Assembly (NCBI GenBank): GCA_020466095.1
Contig: CM035806.1
Location: forward strand, 95,827,315-95,891,314
Direction: 5' to 3'
Source: Chlorops oryzae
Taxonomy: Eukaryota > Arthropoda > Insecta > Diptera > Chloropidae
Length of the DNA: 64,000 bases
Position 1 is the first letter of the stretch, and each line of letters begins with the position of its first letter. Shown piece by piece: positions 32,309-42,830 of this stretch. Position numbers and translations under genes: made by a program. The notes beneath the pieces were generated by a model. The model saw nothing but the letters and a program-made list of their open reading frames with translations. It had not been told where the DNA came from and searched no databases.

Positions 32309-33441
32309 CTGGATTCAATCAGAGCAAAGACAGGCCAAACTATCCGCAACCAGACTCAAAGTCATCGGATGCTGGCCCTCCAGACCCATTGGCCATGTGA
32401 CCATCCTGATGGGGGACCAACCACTTCTAGTGGACTATACGACCCCTCGGATCTCTTTAAAACGAGACTTCCAGACCGTGATCCCTAATAGAGAATACTG
32501 GGATCACCGACCTGACATTACTTCCAAATCCGTGGAGGTATTCACGGATGGCTCTTAGCTCAAGGGCAGAGTTGCGGGTGGAGTTTTCTCGGAAGAGATC
32601 AACCTAAAATTCAGCCTTCGACTCCCTGACCACTGCATTGTTTTTCAGGCAGAGGTAGTGGCAATCAATAAAGCGACCAACTGGTTTCTGGGTAACAAGA
32701 TTTTTCCAGAAAATCTGTTGATTTACTCGGAAAGCCAGGCGGCCATAAAATCCCTATCAAGTGTGGTCAGCGTTGCCAGATGAATTTTCTTAAAAAGCGG
32801 GATTTTTAAAAAATTTATCCAAAAAATGCGGGATTTCACAAGCAATTGCGGGACAAATTTAAATTTACTTTCGCGAGACAACAAATGTGGAATTCCAACA
32901 AAAACCCCTTAACAAAGTATTAATTATGTATATTCAGAATTACTTTTTCTTTCTATGGCTTTATTGCTCGCATTCAAAGATTTTAAACATTTTGTTACGT
33001 TAGTAAATTATTTTTAAATTTCTTACATTTTGTTACATTAGTAGATTATTTCAAATTTACTTGTACTTTTCTGACCCTTTCACCGAATCTAAGATTTCTT
33101 TTTTATCTTTATTAAACTAAAAGTTAGTTGCCATATATTTGAAAAAAAGCGGGATTTTTCATGTCCAGGCGGGACATTATAATTTTAGGCCAAAAAGCGG
33201 GACATCCCGCAAAATGCGGGACGTCTGGCAACGCTGAGTGTGGTAGCCACATCCAAGACAATCCACGAGTGCCGCTCATCTCTTCAAGAGATGGCAGAGC
33301 ACTCCTCGGTGACCCTGATGTGGGTGCCTGGACACAGACACATTAAAGGGACCTGTACAGCGGATGATCTCGCGAGAGCCGGTACAGAACTCGAGAATAC
33401 TGTTATATATGGAGGTTCACTTCCTCCGGCTCGCGTACCCG
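32309..33441 (+). pseudogene. LOA-like ORF2: connection and RNase H domain
   Basis: Continues ORF2 after the errantivirus. SVEVFTDGS (first RNase H Asp) is followed by a TAG (32558-32560) where coding for the GRVAGGVFS strand goes on. FQAEVVAINKATNW (Glu) and LIYSESQAAIKSL (normally SDSQAA, so the second Asp is replaced by Glu) follow. A hAT MITE splits the domain at 32768-33236, after which SVTLMWVPGHRHIKG..TADDLAR (final His/Asp region) is seen. Confidence 0.8.
32768..33236. mobile_element. hAT-type MITE in the RNase H domain
   Basis: 469 bp with inverted ends CAGCGTTGCCAGA and TCTGGCAACGCTG and a perfect 8-bp duplication AGTGTGGT (32760-32767, 33237-33244). Terminus and duplication are those of hAT elements. 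Internal repeats of a GCGGGATTTT/GCGGGAC word occur near both ends. Non-coding. Confidence 0.92.
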
Positions 33442-33862
33442 TGAAAACTTTCTTTTATTTAAATCCTTCAATCGTTTTGTGTTCTTCTCAATATTACCAA
33501 TTTATTTAATATATTCCCATTTATTAGTTTACCACAAAAATAACACCATTAATTACCATTTCACTTTCTACTATCAAAAAGTCTCGTTTTAACTTATGAA
33601 CTACCTTAAATAAACCATATCTGATGACGCTGCTTCGCTGCTTGCTGTGTGACCGTTCTGCTGCCGCACTGCTCGCTGCTGCGCGTGAATCGCTGCTCAT
33701 TCTGCTGTGCGTGCACCTTTCTCGTTGTTTTGCAATTCCACTGAGTTTCGCAACCATTGCCGTTGTTCTCATTTTTGAAATGTTGAAACCGTTTTTGAAT
33801 TTTCTTGGTGACACAGCACTCATCACTGCGCGGTCGTTACCCCATACAGGGTGATCCATAAC
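33442..33862 (-). mobile_element. Probable solo LTR or other insertion in LOA-like ORF2
   Basis: About 420 bp interrupts ORF2 between VPVKT and the C-terminal domain. On the minus strand it starts TGTTATGGATCACCC and ends AAGTTTTCA, the TG..CA of an LTR, and is AT-rich at its 3' end. I could not find a clean target duplication, so the bounds and the class are tentative. Confidence 0.35.
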
Positions 33863-33884
33863 AATACTATAACGGAACCTGAAT

Positions 33885-34330
33885 TAGGTATACCGCTTGA
33901 TTCAGTGAAATTAAAGATTAAATCTGATTTCTACAAGCAGGCACGCAGGGCATGGGCAGAGGAAGACTCCTGCCTCACCTCAGGGTTGATGTGGGTAGAT
34001 CTAGATTACAAAAGGACCAGTCAACTCCTTGCCCTGGGCCGCGCCGACAAGAGGCACTTGGTCTTCATTATCACAGGACACTGCCTAATAGGCAGGCATG
34101 CCGAACGCCTTGGCGTTCCATACAATGACTTCTGTAGAAGTTGCAGATCGGAGGAGGAAGAAGAATCAGTGAGCCACCTCATGTGTCACTGCCTGGGCCT
34201 AGCCAGGAGAAGATCCACGCTACTCGGCTCCTTCTTCTTCTCCTCCCTCACCAAGCTATCATCTGTTAGAATAAAAGACATAGCTCGCTTCATAAATGAG
34301 TCTAATTGGCTACACCAAACGGGTAACTAG
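33885..34330 (+). pseudogene. LOA-like ORF2, C-terminal Cys/His domain
   Basis: Open segment of about 148 codons on the plus strand with the C-terminal motif CRSCRSEEEEESVSHLMCHC preceded by TGHCLIGRHAERLGV, typical of LOA/I/R1 ORF2 tails. Stops at 34328-34330, then a short 3' untranslated region and a TAACC-repeat tail. Confidence 0.8.
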
Positions 34331-34425
34331 GGAGGCATGCCTTCCCACGTGGTATCACAACGGGCCCACACGTGGCCTTAGTGTGTCCCTTTAAAGGAGG
34401 TGGCCACGGTAACCTAACCTAACCT

Positions 34426-35533
34426 ATGGACTTTAGAAAGTGGTCAATTGCTTTTGACCATTTTGTGCAATTAAATAACTCATGTTCAGTGATGACAGCG
34501 ATTTGGAAAACATTGAGATAGATATGTGACAGATGTTTTGTTCAAAACTATCGATATTTCGATGAAAACGCGGGGTTGCAAATCGATTTTGCGTAATTAG
34601 GTGCGTGATTTAGCTTAAATCACGCCAGATAGCGTTATTTAGTTTGACAGTTTTTGTATGGGTAAATTTCGTGATTAAGCTCTAAGTCACGAATGAATGC
34701 TATATCACGTGATTTAGGCTATGTGTGGAGAGCTTATTATATATCGATGGCGGATATACAAAAAAGGTCTACATGAACTTACAGAGTTGCACAAAGCAAA
34801 GAACCGGAAATATACACAAAAAAAAATACGTCGTAGAATTTATGATATCCGACGTAGAATCTATTATATCTGCAATTGATATACTAGGTCCGATTGCAAG
34901 ATATCATAGATTCTACGACAGCTTCGCAGTAGTTTCTACGAAGAGGAATGCCATTGATTGCAACGATATGTAACGTAGATGTAACGGTAATCCACCGTGG
35001 GAGCTATCATATTCCATCTTAGGAACTATGATGTTATTTCAAAGTAACTACGATATTATATCATAGCAACCACGATATTATATTACAGGAACTACGATAT
35101 TAAAGCATAGGAAATGCCACATTATACCAAAGGAACTACGATATCAAAATATCAAAAGCGAAATCGCGCCGACAACTTATTGAATACTCATAATGTTGCA
35201 ACTCATGCCAACGTGCATACAACCGATTTTCAATACATGTATTCTTATGGCGAAATGTCCAATGGAACTCGCAACAAAAAAGTTCGGCGAAGAACTATTT
35301 TAACACATTGAATGCATCCTCGAATCTACAATTCCCTACAAAAGAAACCGATAATTGCATCGTAGATTCTATGATATTTCCTTCGTAAAATCTATGATTG
35401 ACATTATTCTTCCACAGTAGAAACTATTTTATTAACAGTAGAACTTATTTTATTTTACGTCCCAAGTAGCAAAATATATCGAAAATTGGTAAAAACTTAC
35501 CTATTTTAGGTCCCAATATTTTCTAGACCTAAC
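34426..35533. other. Region with recurrent TCTATGATAT / GGAACTACGATAT words
   Basis: No gene supported. It holds an inverted repeat (34828-34847 with 34900-34919, one mismatch in 20) and 4-5 loosely spaced copies of GGAACTACGATAT between 35017 and 35145, then related TAGATTCTATGATATTTCC near 35365. May be a small unclassified element. Confidence 0.45.
34828..34919. repeat. Inverted repeat, 20-bp arms
   Basis: Left arm GTCGTAGAATTTATGATATC and right arm GATATCATAGATTCTACGAC pair with one mismatch across a 52-bp loop that itself contains a partial third copy (CGACGTAGAATCTATTATAT). Confidence 0.85.
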
Positions 35534-35699
35534 CTAAATAGTAGGGTGGTCCTTATTTAAAAAAATTTTTTATTTTTCGCGGGACACCCCGTCATTTTAA
35601 TACATACCCCGAGAAAACATTTCTGTATTTTTTTCAAATTTTTTAAATGACATTTAGGAGTGGCTACCAGCGGTCAAAGTTTTCCAAACAAACTCAACT

Positions 35700-35824
35700 G
35701 TGGGACTCATGCAGCTTCGCAAATGCCTTCGCAACTTTTCCCATCGTAAATTTTCATATAAATTTTGACAGTTGTGTGACAAATTTCTCATTTCCCATAA
35801 TTTGCGAAGCTGCATGAGTCCCAC
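35700..35824. mobile_element. 125-bp MITE with perfect 25-bp inverted repeats
   Basis: GTGGGACTCATGCAGCTTCG... at 35700 and its exact complement ending 35824 are identical over 25 bp. Absent from the homologous right arm, which marks it as an insertion. The target duplication is unclear. Confidence 0.8.
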
Positions 35825-36381
35825 TAATATATGAAATTTTTAGTTTCTAATAAAATATTAAAAATTTACAGAAGGTCGCTGTCTGTGATCATAGGATAAT
35901 CAATTGTGAAAGTCTGTGCTAAATTTGACCATCATCTTCTTCACCGTTGCAGAGATATAAGGAGTTTTCTAAAACAACTGAATTCGGAGATTTTTATACA
36001 TAAGATAACATAACTTTGAACTGAAAAATCCACTTGTTTTTCTTTTCAGAAAGAAATACTGACTAGATTGATTTCATATATTGGGTCAAAGAAAAATTTA
36101 ATGCTTAAAATTTATGAAATAAAATTAACATTCGCCCTTCTTTAGGTCAAATGAATACATTATTTTCACTTTGAAAGTATTATACAATAACTGAATTTGT
36201 GGGCGTGACATTAAATACGGGTTTCCCGGAGCACTACGTAATCTGATTATGAATCATTAGAAAGCTCTTCAGTATTTTTTTTAAACTTTGTAAATTACAT
36301 TAAGAGGTTGCTACCAGCGGTCAAAATTTTCAAGAAAAACCCAATATATGCTTTTGTTAGATTAATACAAAATATTTATTT

Positions 36382-36690
36382 TTAAGATGCAAGGGTTGAC
36401 TTGTTAGTATTTGGATAGTCTTTCCTATACTCTTTTAACAACAATAGTAAAAATTGCTTTTGTTCTTCATCGGATGTAAGTAATTTATTATATTCTTCCA
36501 TTAAAGCAACTCCGCGCTCAGCTATGTCGTTAACTACTCTTAAAGAATGAACAATCTTTTTGGCAGCTACGTAATCTGTGTTTTCGTTCCCAGTTTCCAC
36601 GTCTTCTTTCAAAAAATTTGATGACACATCCAGGATCTGGAAAAGTTTTAAGGAATTACTACTTACGAAGTTGTCTAAACTTTTTTCGTG
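36382..36690 (-). pseudogene. hAT-like transposase C-terminus, left arm copy
   Basis: Minus-strand coding for the end of the transposase: VAAKKIVHSLRVVNDIAERG, then EEQKQFLLLLLKEYRKDYPN to the stop at 36382. It keeps a segment (LDNFVSSNSLKLFQILD...) that the right copy has lost. The rest of this copy lies across the BEL element at 48145-48255; the N-terminus is absent. Confidence 0.8.
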
Positions 36691-36695
36691 GATAT

Positions 36696-36700
36696 GCGCA
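36696..36700. repeat. BEL target duplication, left copy (GCGCA)
   Basis: Pairs with GTGCA at 48145-48149 (one difference); the undisturbed right arm reads ATTGCACATATCC at this site, confirming a 5-bp duplication. Confidence 0.75.
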
Positions 36701-37085
36701 TGTCGTATATGTTGCGCCAGTCTAGACTCGGGGTTAATTTTAGTACACTTATTGTTTGCTTATTTGTTTATTTTGTTTATTTGTCAGTCCGACTTCCTTT
36801 TATGTTTTGTTTCGCGCGGCTAGATTATAAGCATATAAAAGCAGAGATTCTGCTAGTTGAGAGTCAGTTGGAGTCGCGCCGAAGTAAGGAGGTTGAAAAA
36901 CTGCGGTAACTAAGGGTTATATTTTATTGTACTTTATTTAACAGTTGTTTTTTTTTACATATTTAGAAATAAACCGTCCAATTATAATACTAAGCCTGTG
37001 TTATCGACAACGCACAACAAAGTGGCTTTTGCCAAAATAGTATTTCGCCTGGGCGAGTTAAATTTGCTACCTCCGATCTCCAACA
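36701..37085 (+). repeat. BEL 5' LTR
   Basis: 385 bp, near-identical to 47762-48144. Contains TATAAAAGCAGAG near 36834, a plausible core promoter with TATA box, followed by a GTTGAGAGTCAGTTGGAGTC start region. Confidence 0.92.
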
Positions 37086-37162
37086 ATCTTTATTTCGAAG
37101 CTTTCCTACTCAATTGAAAACTTGCACGCCTGTACGAAAATCTGTGATTTGGGTCAGCTATT

Positions 37163-38640
37163 ATGGAAAAAGCTCAAGGGAAATTGCAACGATCGCCAGT
37201 GCGCAGGAGCCCTCGACAAGCAAATGAGCATGAAAAGACAATTTCAACCGAGCCAGTGCGGCCAGCATCCAGACCCGAAGAACAGCCAACAGTAAGTGCT
37301 CCCAAGCAGCCAGCGGAGCCAAATAAAAATTCCACGCAACATGCCAACGTAACAACGGAAATGCAAAAGCAAATCAACGCATTAAAACGCCAGCTTGCGG
37401 AGATGAACTCTCAACTGAGAGCCAACGCCAGTGCCAAGAACTGCAATCTGCTCTTCAAAGTGAAAAAGCGCAACCAAACAATCAGCCAGGTTTGCCTTTA
37501 TTGTCAGAAACAGTAAACGAACGTTGTCTTCCAGGTCACGCCAAAACCGCCATGTGTACATCTCAACCTGAAGCCGCGAACTTGCCCGCCTCTACCGAGC
37601 AACGTCACGCTAATGCCACCACAAGTGTCCCAGCCGTGGATATTCCCGCGACAATCTTTCCCGCCACAAACTCTGCCGCCACAAATGTTCTCGCCACAAA
37701 CTTTCCCGCCACAAGTGTTCCTGCCATGGTTGTTCCCGCCACAATTTCTCCCGCCAGGAGTTTTGCCGCCGCGAATGCTGTCGCTAATTCTCTCTGGCCT
37801 TTAACGTCCAACGCTTATGCTCTGCCGCTAACCGCGCAGCGTTGCAGCGTGCTGCCAACGCCAGCAGCATGCACAGCCAGCGTTTCGAACATTTGCAGCT
37901 TGCCGATTATTCAACCCCCCGAATCGCTATTTAGTGTGACAAACCCAAGAAAACTGCTGGACTTGCCCGACTTTAACGGCGAACCAGGAGATTGGCCGGC
38001 ATTTTACACAGCATTCACACAAACAACCGCATCGTATGCATATACAAATTTGGAGAATCATCAGCGAGTATTGAAGTGCCTCAACGGTGATGCCAAGGGA
38101 ACAGTTATATCACTGCTAATTCATCCCGACAATGTTATTAGCGTTATTGAGCAGCTACGGTTTCGAGTTGGAAGACCAGAACAGCTGATAAAAAGCCAAC
38201 TTCGTCAAGTGAGAGAAATTCCACACGGATCGAAGCAGAATTTAGTGAAGATTATCTCTTTCGCGGCCAAGGTAAGGAATTTGTGTACGTTCCTACACTC
38301 GATTGAGGGTCAACAGCACATCACTAACCCTACTCTGTTGGAGGAGCTGGTGTCTAAGTTGCCGATGAGTCAGAAATTAGAATAGGCCAGAATCGCCATG
38401 AATACACATCCTTACCCAACGATTGCACATTTCAGCGATTTTTTAACTGAGACTGCCAATTTAATGTGTATGATCCACGATGGTGATCATAGAGAGCCAA
38501 ATAAACGAATTCTTTTGAATACAACTGAAACTCGCAACGACTGCCTCCTGTGCAAAGGCAATCACAAGATTGAAGATTGTTCACGCTTCAAAGATCAAAA
38601 CGTTAGTGAGCGCTGGACGCAAGTGAAGAAGCTTAGAGTA
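37163..38640 (+). pseudogene. BEL gag region (DUF1759-like)
   Basis: ATG at 37163 starts MEKAQGKLQRSPVRRSPRQA; a coiled-coil-like KQINALKRQLAEMNSQLRAN follows. The frame changes near 37500 into an A/P/T-rich segment (37620-37770, 15-24-bp periodic coding of FPAT/VPAT) and then the conserved LLDLPDFNGEPGDWPAFYTAF and LKCLNGDAKGTVISL of the BEL gag domain. An in-frame TAG at 38383-38385 interrupts; the first knuckle CLLCKGNHKIEDC is at about 38550. Confidence 0.85.
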
Positions 38641-41600
38641 TGATTCTCATGCTTAGGCCGCGGGCATTCTGCCAGAGATTGTCGACGTAAAAGGAAGTGC
38701 CACCAAGACGGTTGTTCACGCCATCACCATGAGCTACTCCATGAGAGTCACAACAACAATGTATCAACATCGGAATCCCAATCTGCCCCAACAGAAGCGC
38801 CTCAAAACGTCTTGAGTTGTTTGTCGCCTCGTCGTAATAAACTTTTGTTCCGCATCCTGCCAGTGACGCTGTTCGGGAAAAATCGCCGGATAGATGTATA
38901 CGCTCTTTTTGATGAAGGATCCTCCGTTAGGATGCTTGACCGAACTATCGCCGAACGGCTCGGCGTACGTGGTGACACACATAAATTAAATATCCAATGG
39001 ATTGGAGGACGATCAGCCCAAGAAGAGTCTACTGTATTCAACGTGAAGATAAGAGGTTTGGGAAAAAACAGGTGCCACATGCTACGTGACGTCCACGCCG
39101 TCTCTAATCTGAATTTGCCGCTACAAAGTTTGTCGGAAACCGAAATAGAGAGTATATTCAAATCGTCCAATCCTCCTATCAAACCGTATTCGAACGTGAT
39201 ACCGCATTTACTTATAGGTTTAGATCACGCTCATCTCGGATTACCTACCAAAACCGAAAAGCGAACTGAATCCAGCCCTATAGCCTGCAACACCAAACTT
39301 GGTTGGGTTGTCTATGGCCCGTGCCCGTCTGTAGCTCCTAGCGCCGGATCCTGCCTCTTTGTCAGACTGGAGACCGAAGATAATCTTCACCAACTCGTCG
39401 ATCATTATTTAAATGTAGAAAGCCTAGGCGTCCATGCTGCAACAAACTTCGAGAGTGAAGAACAATCAAGAGCAAAAAGAATCCTGCACGAGACTACCAT
39501 AGGAGTTGGAAAACGCTTCGAGACAGGACTACTTTGGAGTTCCGATCAAGTCAGCCTACCCAAAAGCTTCGATATGGCCCTCAAACGGCTGGACGGGATA
39601 GAGAGGAAAATGATGCGTGACAAGAATTTTGGTAACGCGTACAAGGATATAATAAAAAACTATGTCAAAAAAGGATATGCGCAAAGGGTTGCAGCGGAGC
39701 ATATCGACTGCCCGAATCCCAGGAAATGGTACCTGCCGCATTTCGGCGTAGTAAACCCTAATAAGCCAAACAAAGTGCGCCTTGTATTTGACGCCGCAGC
39801 ATCAGCTGGAAACGTTTCACTTAATTCATATTTATTGAAAGGCCCTCAAGATATTGAATTGCTACCAAAAATCTTATTCAATTTCCGTCGCGGCAAAATA
39901 GCGGTTTCGGCTGATATTAAGGAAATATTTCACCAAGTACTTATACGAGAAGAGGATAGAGCGAGCCAACGTTTCCTATGGAGGGATTGTGATCGTAAAA
40001 AACAGCCCGATGCATACGAGATGAGGGTTATGACATTCGGCGCAGCATGCTCACCCTGTTCAGCTCGATATGTGCTAAAAGTGAACGCATACGAACACAT
40101 TCATAACAGCTCCAGAGCCATCGACGCCATAATTAAGCATCATTATATTAACGATTTTGTGGACAGTTTCGACAGCGAAGAGGAAGCGTTAAGCGTGTCA
40201 CGCATGGTGCGAGATATTCACAAAGACGCCGGCTTTGAACTCAGAGGTTTTGTGTCGAACTCAGCAAAAGTTCGCACTATCCTGGATGGAAGCGAATGCC
40301 AAAAGAATGTGCCAGCCAATGACGAGTTCGAAAAGGTATTGGGCATGTATTGGGACGGCTGTTCCGATGAATTCAAATTTCGTACCAAATGTAATAAAGT
40401 AAGCGCAGCTTTAATGTCAGGCCAAAGAAAACCGACCAAGAGAGAGCTACTGAGCATAATAATGTCGATATTTGACCCCCTCGGATTCTTAAGCAGTTTC
40501 ACTATCAGTGGAAAGCTTATCATCCGAAAAGCGTGGCGTAAGGAATGTCGGTGGGATGAAGAAATACCCGATCTATGCAGTTTCTGGACACAATGGAGAG
40601 CTCAGATGAACGAAGTCGCCAATTTTCGCGTCGACAGACACTACTTTCGCTGCGGTTCACCTCAAAACATCCAACTTCACATATTCGTTGACGCCAGCGA
40701 AGACGCCTTCGCTGCAGTGGCGTACTGGAGATTTACGGACGCTGATCAAAACGTAAATGTGAGTTTTATTACCTCCAAGTCGAAATGCGCTCCAATAACG
40801 TTGGTCACAATTCCACGTCTTGAGCTGCAAGCCGCCGTTTTGGGTACTCGCGTCAAATCGTATGTACTGGACAGCCATTCATTTACACCGCAAAAATGTT
40901 ATTTGTGGAGCGATTCAAAAACAGTTATAAAATGGATCGCTAGTAAGCACCGCCGATATAAGCCTAACGTTGCCCATCGTGTGGCCGAAATACTGGAATC
41001 GACGGAAACTGAGGACTGAAAGTGGATCTCAACAAAGGACAACGTAGCGGACGAAGCCACAGGATTCCAGAAAACCATCGATTTCTCGCCGAACTCACGT
41101 TGGTTGAAAGCACCAGCGTTTCTTGAGAAGAAAGAGGACAAATGGCCGACACCCTGCCTGACAGATATAGAAAACGACGAAGAAGAAATTCGCCAGAAAA
41201 CGTGCCTTTTTGTGTCACTTAGTTCGACAATAAATTTTGAACGTTTTTCTTCTTTCTCCAGACTTAGAAGCGTTCTCGCCTGGGTGCTTCGATTCACAAA
41301 AAATTGCCGAAAGAAGAACAACCCGTTAGCTATATATGGACTTACAGCCTTGGAGACATCAGCCGCGGAAATTCGACTTGCCGCAATAGCTCAATCCGAA
41401 GCTTTCGCCGATGAGATTCGTCGCCTAACGAGATGTGAGAGCATTCCGAGAAGTAGCCGGCTCTTTAAATTTTCACCTTATATCGATGAAGACGGCTTGC
41501 TGAGAGTCGAAGGCTGAATTGACGCTGCGAGTTTTTTGTCACACTCGCCAAGGCGTCCCATAATATTACCCTTTGAACACAAGTTGACCAAGTTAATTTT

Positions 41601-42342
41601 GGAATTTTACCATTGTCAACTGAAGCACGTTAACCACAAAGCAACCGTATGTAGAGTGAGGGGAAAAATATTGGATTCCAAAAATCAGGCGATCGCTTTA
41701 AAAGGTAATTTCGAAATGCTTGGTATGTAAGCTCGGTAAATCTGTTCCTCGAGTGCCCATAATGGGTTCATTGCCAAAAGACCGATTGGATGCCTATCGA
41801 GGCCTTTCAAGAACACTGGCTTAGACTATTTTGGCCCTCTGACCGTAACTATCGGCCTTAGAACGGAAAAGAGATGGGTGGCTCTCTTTACGTGCCTTAC
41901 CGTGCGAGCCATCCATTTGGAGATCGCCCACGACCTGTCGACCGATTCGTGCATAATAGCTATGAGAAACTTCATGAACCGCAGAGGCGTACCCGCTCGA
42001 ATAAGATCAGACAACGGGAAAAATTTCGTAGGGGCTAAGGAGGAAGCTAAGCGATTCGACGAAGTTTTTGAACCCAATCGAATTCAAGAGGAGTTATCTT
42101 CAAAGGGTGTGGAGTGGATTTTCAACTGCCCTCTGAACCCTTCTGAAGCCGGCGCCTGGGAGAGAATGGTTCAGTTCGTAAAGAAAGTATTTCGACATAC
42201 TCTTAAGAGCGTATCTCCCAAAGAGTATGTTCTCCAAGCTGTGTTAATAGAAGCTGAAAATATTGTAAATTCACGTCCACTCACACATTTGCCTATTGGT
42301 GGACATGAGGAATCACTCTTGACCCCGAACCACTTCTTAATT
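38641..42342 (+). pseudogene. BEL pol: protease, RT, RNase H, integrase
   Basis: A TGA at 38641-38643 precedes a second knuckle (CLGRGHSARDC). The 735-codon open part 38812-41019 has the Pao protease motif ALFDEGSSVRMLDR, RT motif ADIKEIFHQVLI and the YxDD box, here YIND (Asn at 40150-40152), so probably inactive. RNase H IFVDASEDAF and LWSDSKTVIKWI follow. TGA codons at 41017 and 41515 and a frame change near 41730 separate the integrase, whose Asp (GLDYFGPL, 41824), Asp (RSDNGKNF, 42010) and Glu (GAWERM, about 42160) are present. Cut at 42342 by jockey after LLTPNHFLI. Confidence 0.9.
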
Positions 42343-42592
42343 TTTTTTTTTTTTTTTTTTTTTATTATTTATTGGATCACTCCTCTAATATAGGAGTCTA
42401 GCAATAAGTTTTTAAATCTTACACCTAATTGGACAATATTACAAATCACAAAGCATTTTCTTAATTGAAAAGATTATGACTTAGTAATAAGTTCATTGCG
42501 GGCCTCGGATACCGAAAACTGGGCTTTGCTGATGTGTGAAGAAACACGTGTAATATTGGCGGTGCGGAAATGAAGATTTAAGCAGCTAGGCT

Positions 42593-42830
42593 GTGCGTGG
42601 ATTTCAAGGGTGCATGGAGTGCACCCACCGAGATGACGATCAGCTAGGAAAGCTGAGTTTATTAATGTGCGTGGATTGCAAGGGTGCATGGAGTGCACCC
42701 ACCGAGTAGACGATCAGCTAGGAAAGCTGAGTTTATGGATGTGCGTGGATTGCAAGGGTGCATGGAGTGCACCCACCGAGTAGACGATCAGCTAGGAAAG
42801 CTGAGTTTATGGATGTGCATGGATTGCACC
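42593..42830 (-). repeat. 74-bp tandem repeats at the jockey ORF2 end / 3' UTR
   Basis: GTGCGTGGAT at 42593, 42667 and 42741, with a partial GTGCATGGAT at 42815: an exact 74-bp step. Each unit has GGGTGCATGGAGTGCACCC (a hairpin) and CAGCTAGGAAAGCTGAG (another). The ORF2 stop (42807) falls in the 5'-most part in element orientation. Confidence 0.93.

Larger units (their letters stand above)
16041..34425 (+). mobile_element. LOA/I-like non-LTR retrotransposon, split by an errantivirus and smaller insertions
   Basis: Plus-strand element with ORF1 C-terminus, then ORF2 with endonuclease, RT, RNase H and a C-terminal Cys/His motif, ending in a (TAACC)n-like tail at about 34410-34425. RNase H and the endonuclease wording (GADANAHH, WGSTDTN) place it near LOA/I. 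The left boundary is approximate. Inside it lie an errantivirus (18664-32308), a hAT MITE (32768-33236) and a probable solo LTR (33442-33862). Without these, ORF2 blocks line up in order across all three insertions. Confidence 0.8.
35542..36700 (-). repeat. Left arm of the hAT-like transposon
   Basis: Inverted, diverged copy of 55878-57059 with an internal deletion of roughly 400 bp and a 125-bp MITE insertion. Continues beyond the BEL element at 48145-48255. Confidence 0.85.

Noticed and set aside
33846..33862. CAGGGTGATCCATAA preceded by TA, like the MITE end at 11194
   Set aside because: Only the first dozen bases agree and no matching inverted end is found; kept as part of the probable LTR.
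34725..35311. Two plus-strand frames (34725-34973, 35114-35311)
   Set aside because: They run through the palindromic repeat words and show no domain or codon signal.
38802..39182. 126-codon minus-strand frame in the BEL element
   Set aside because: Antisense shadow of the pol protease region.
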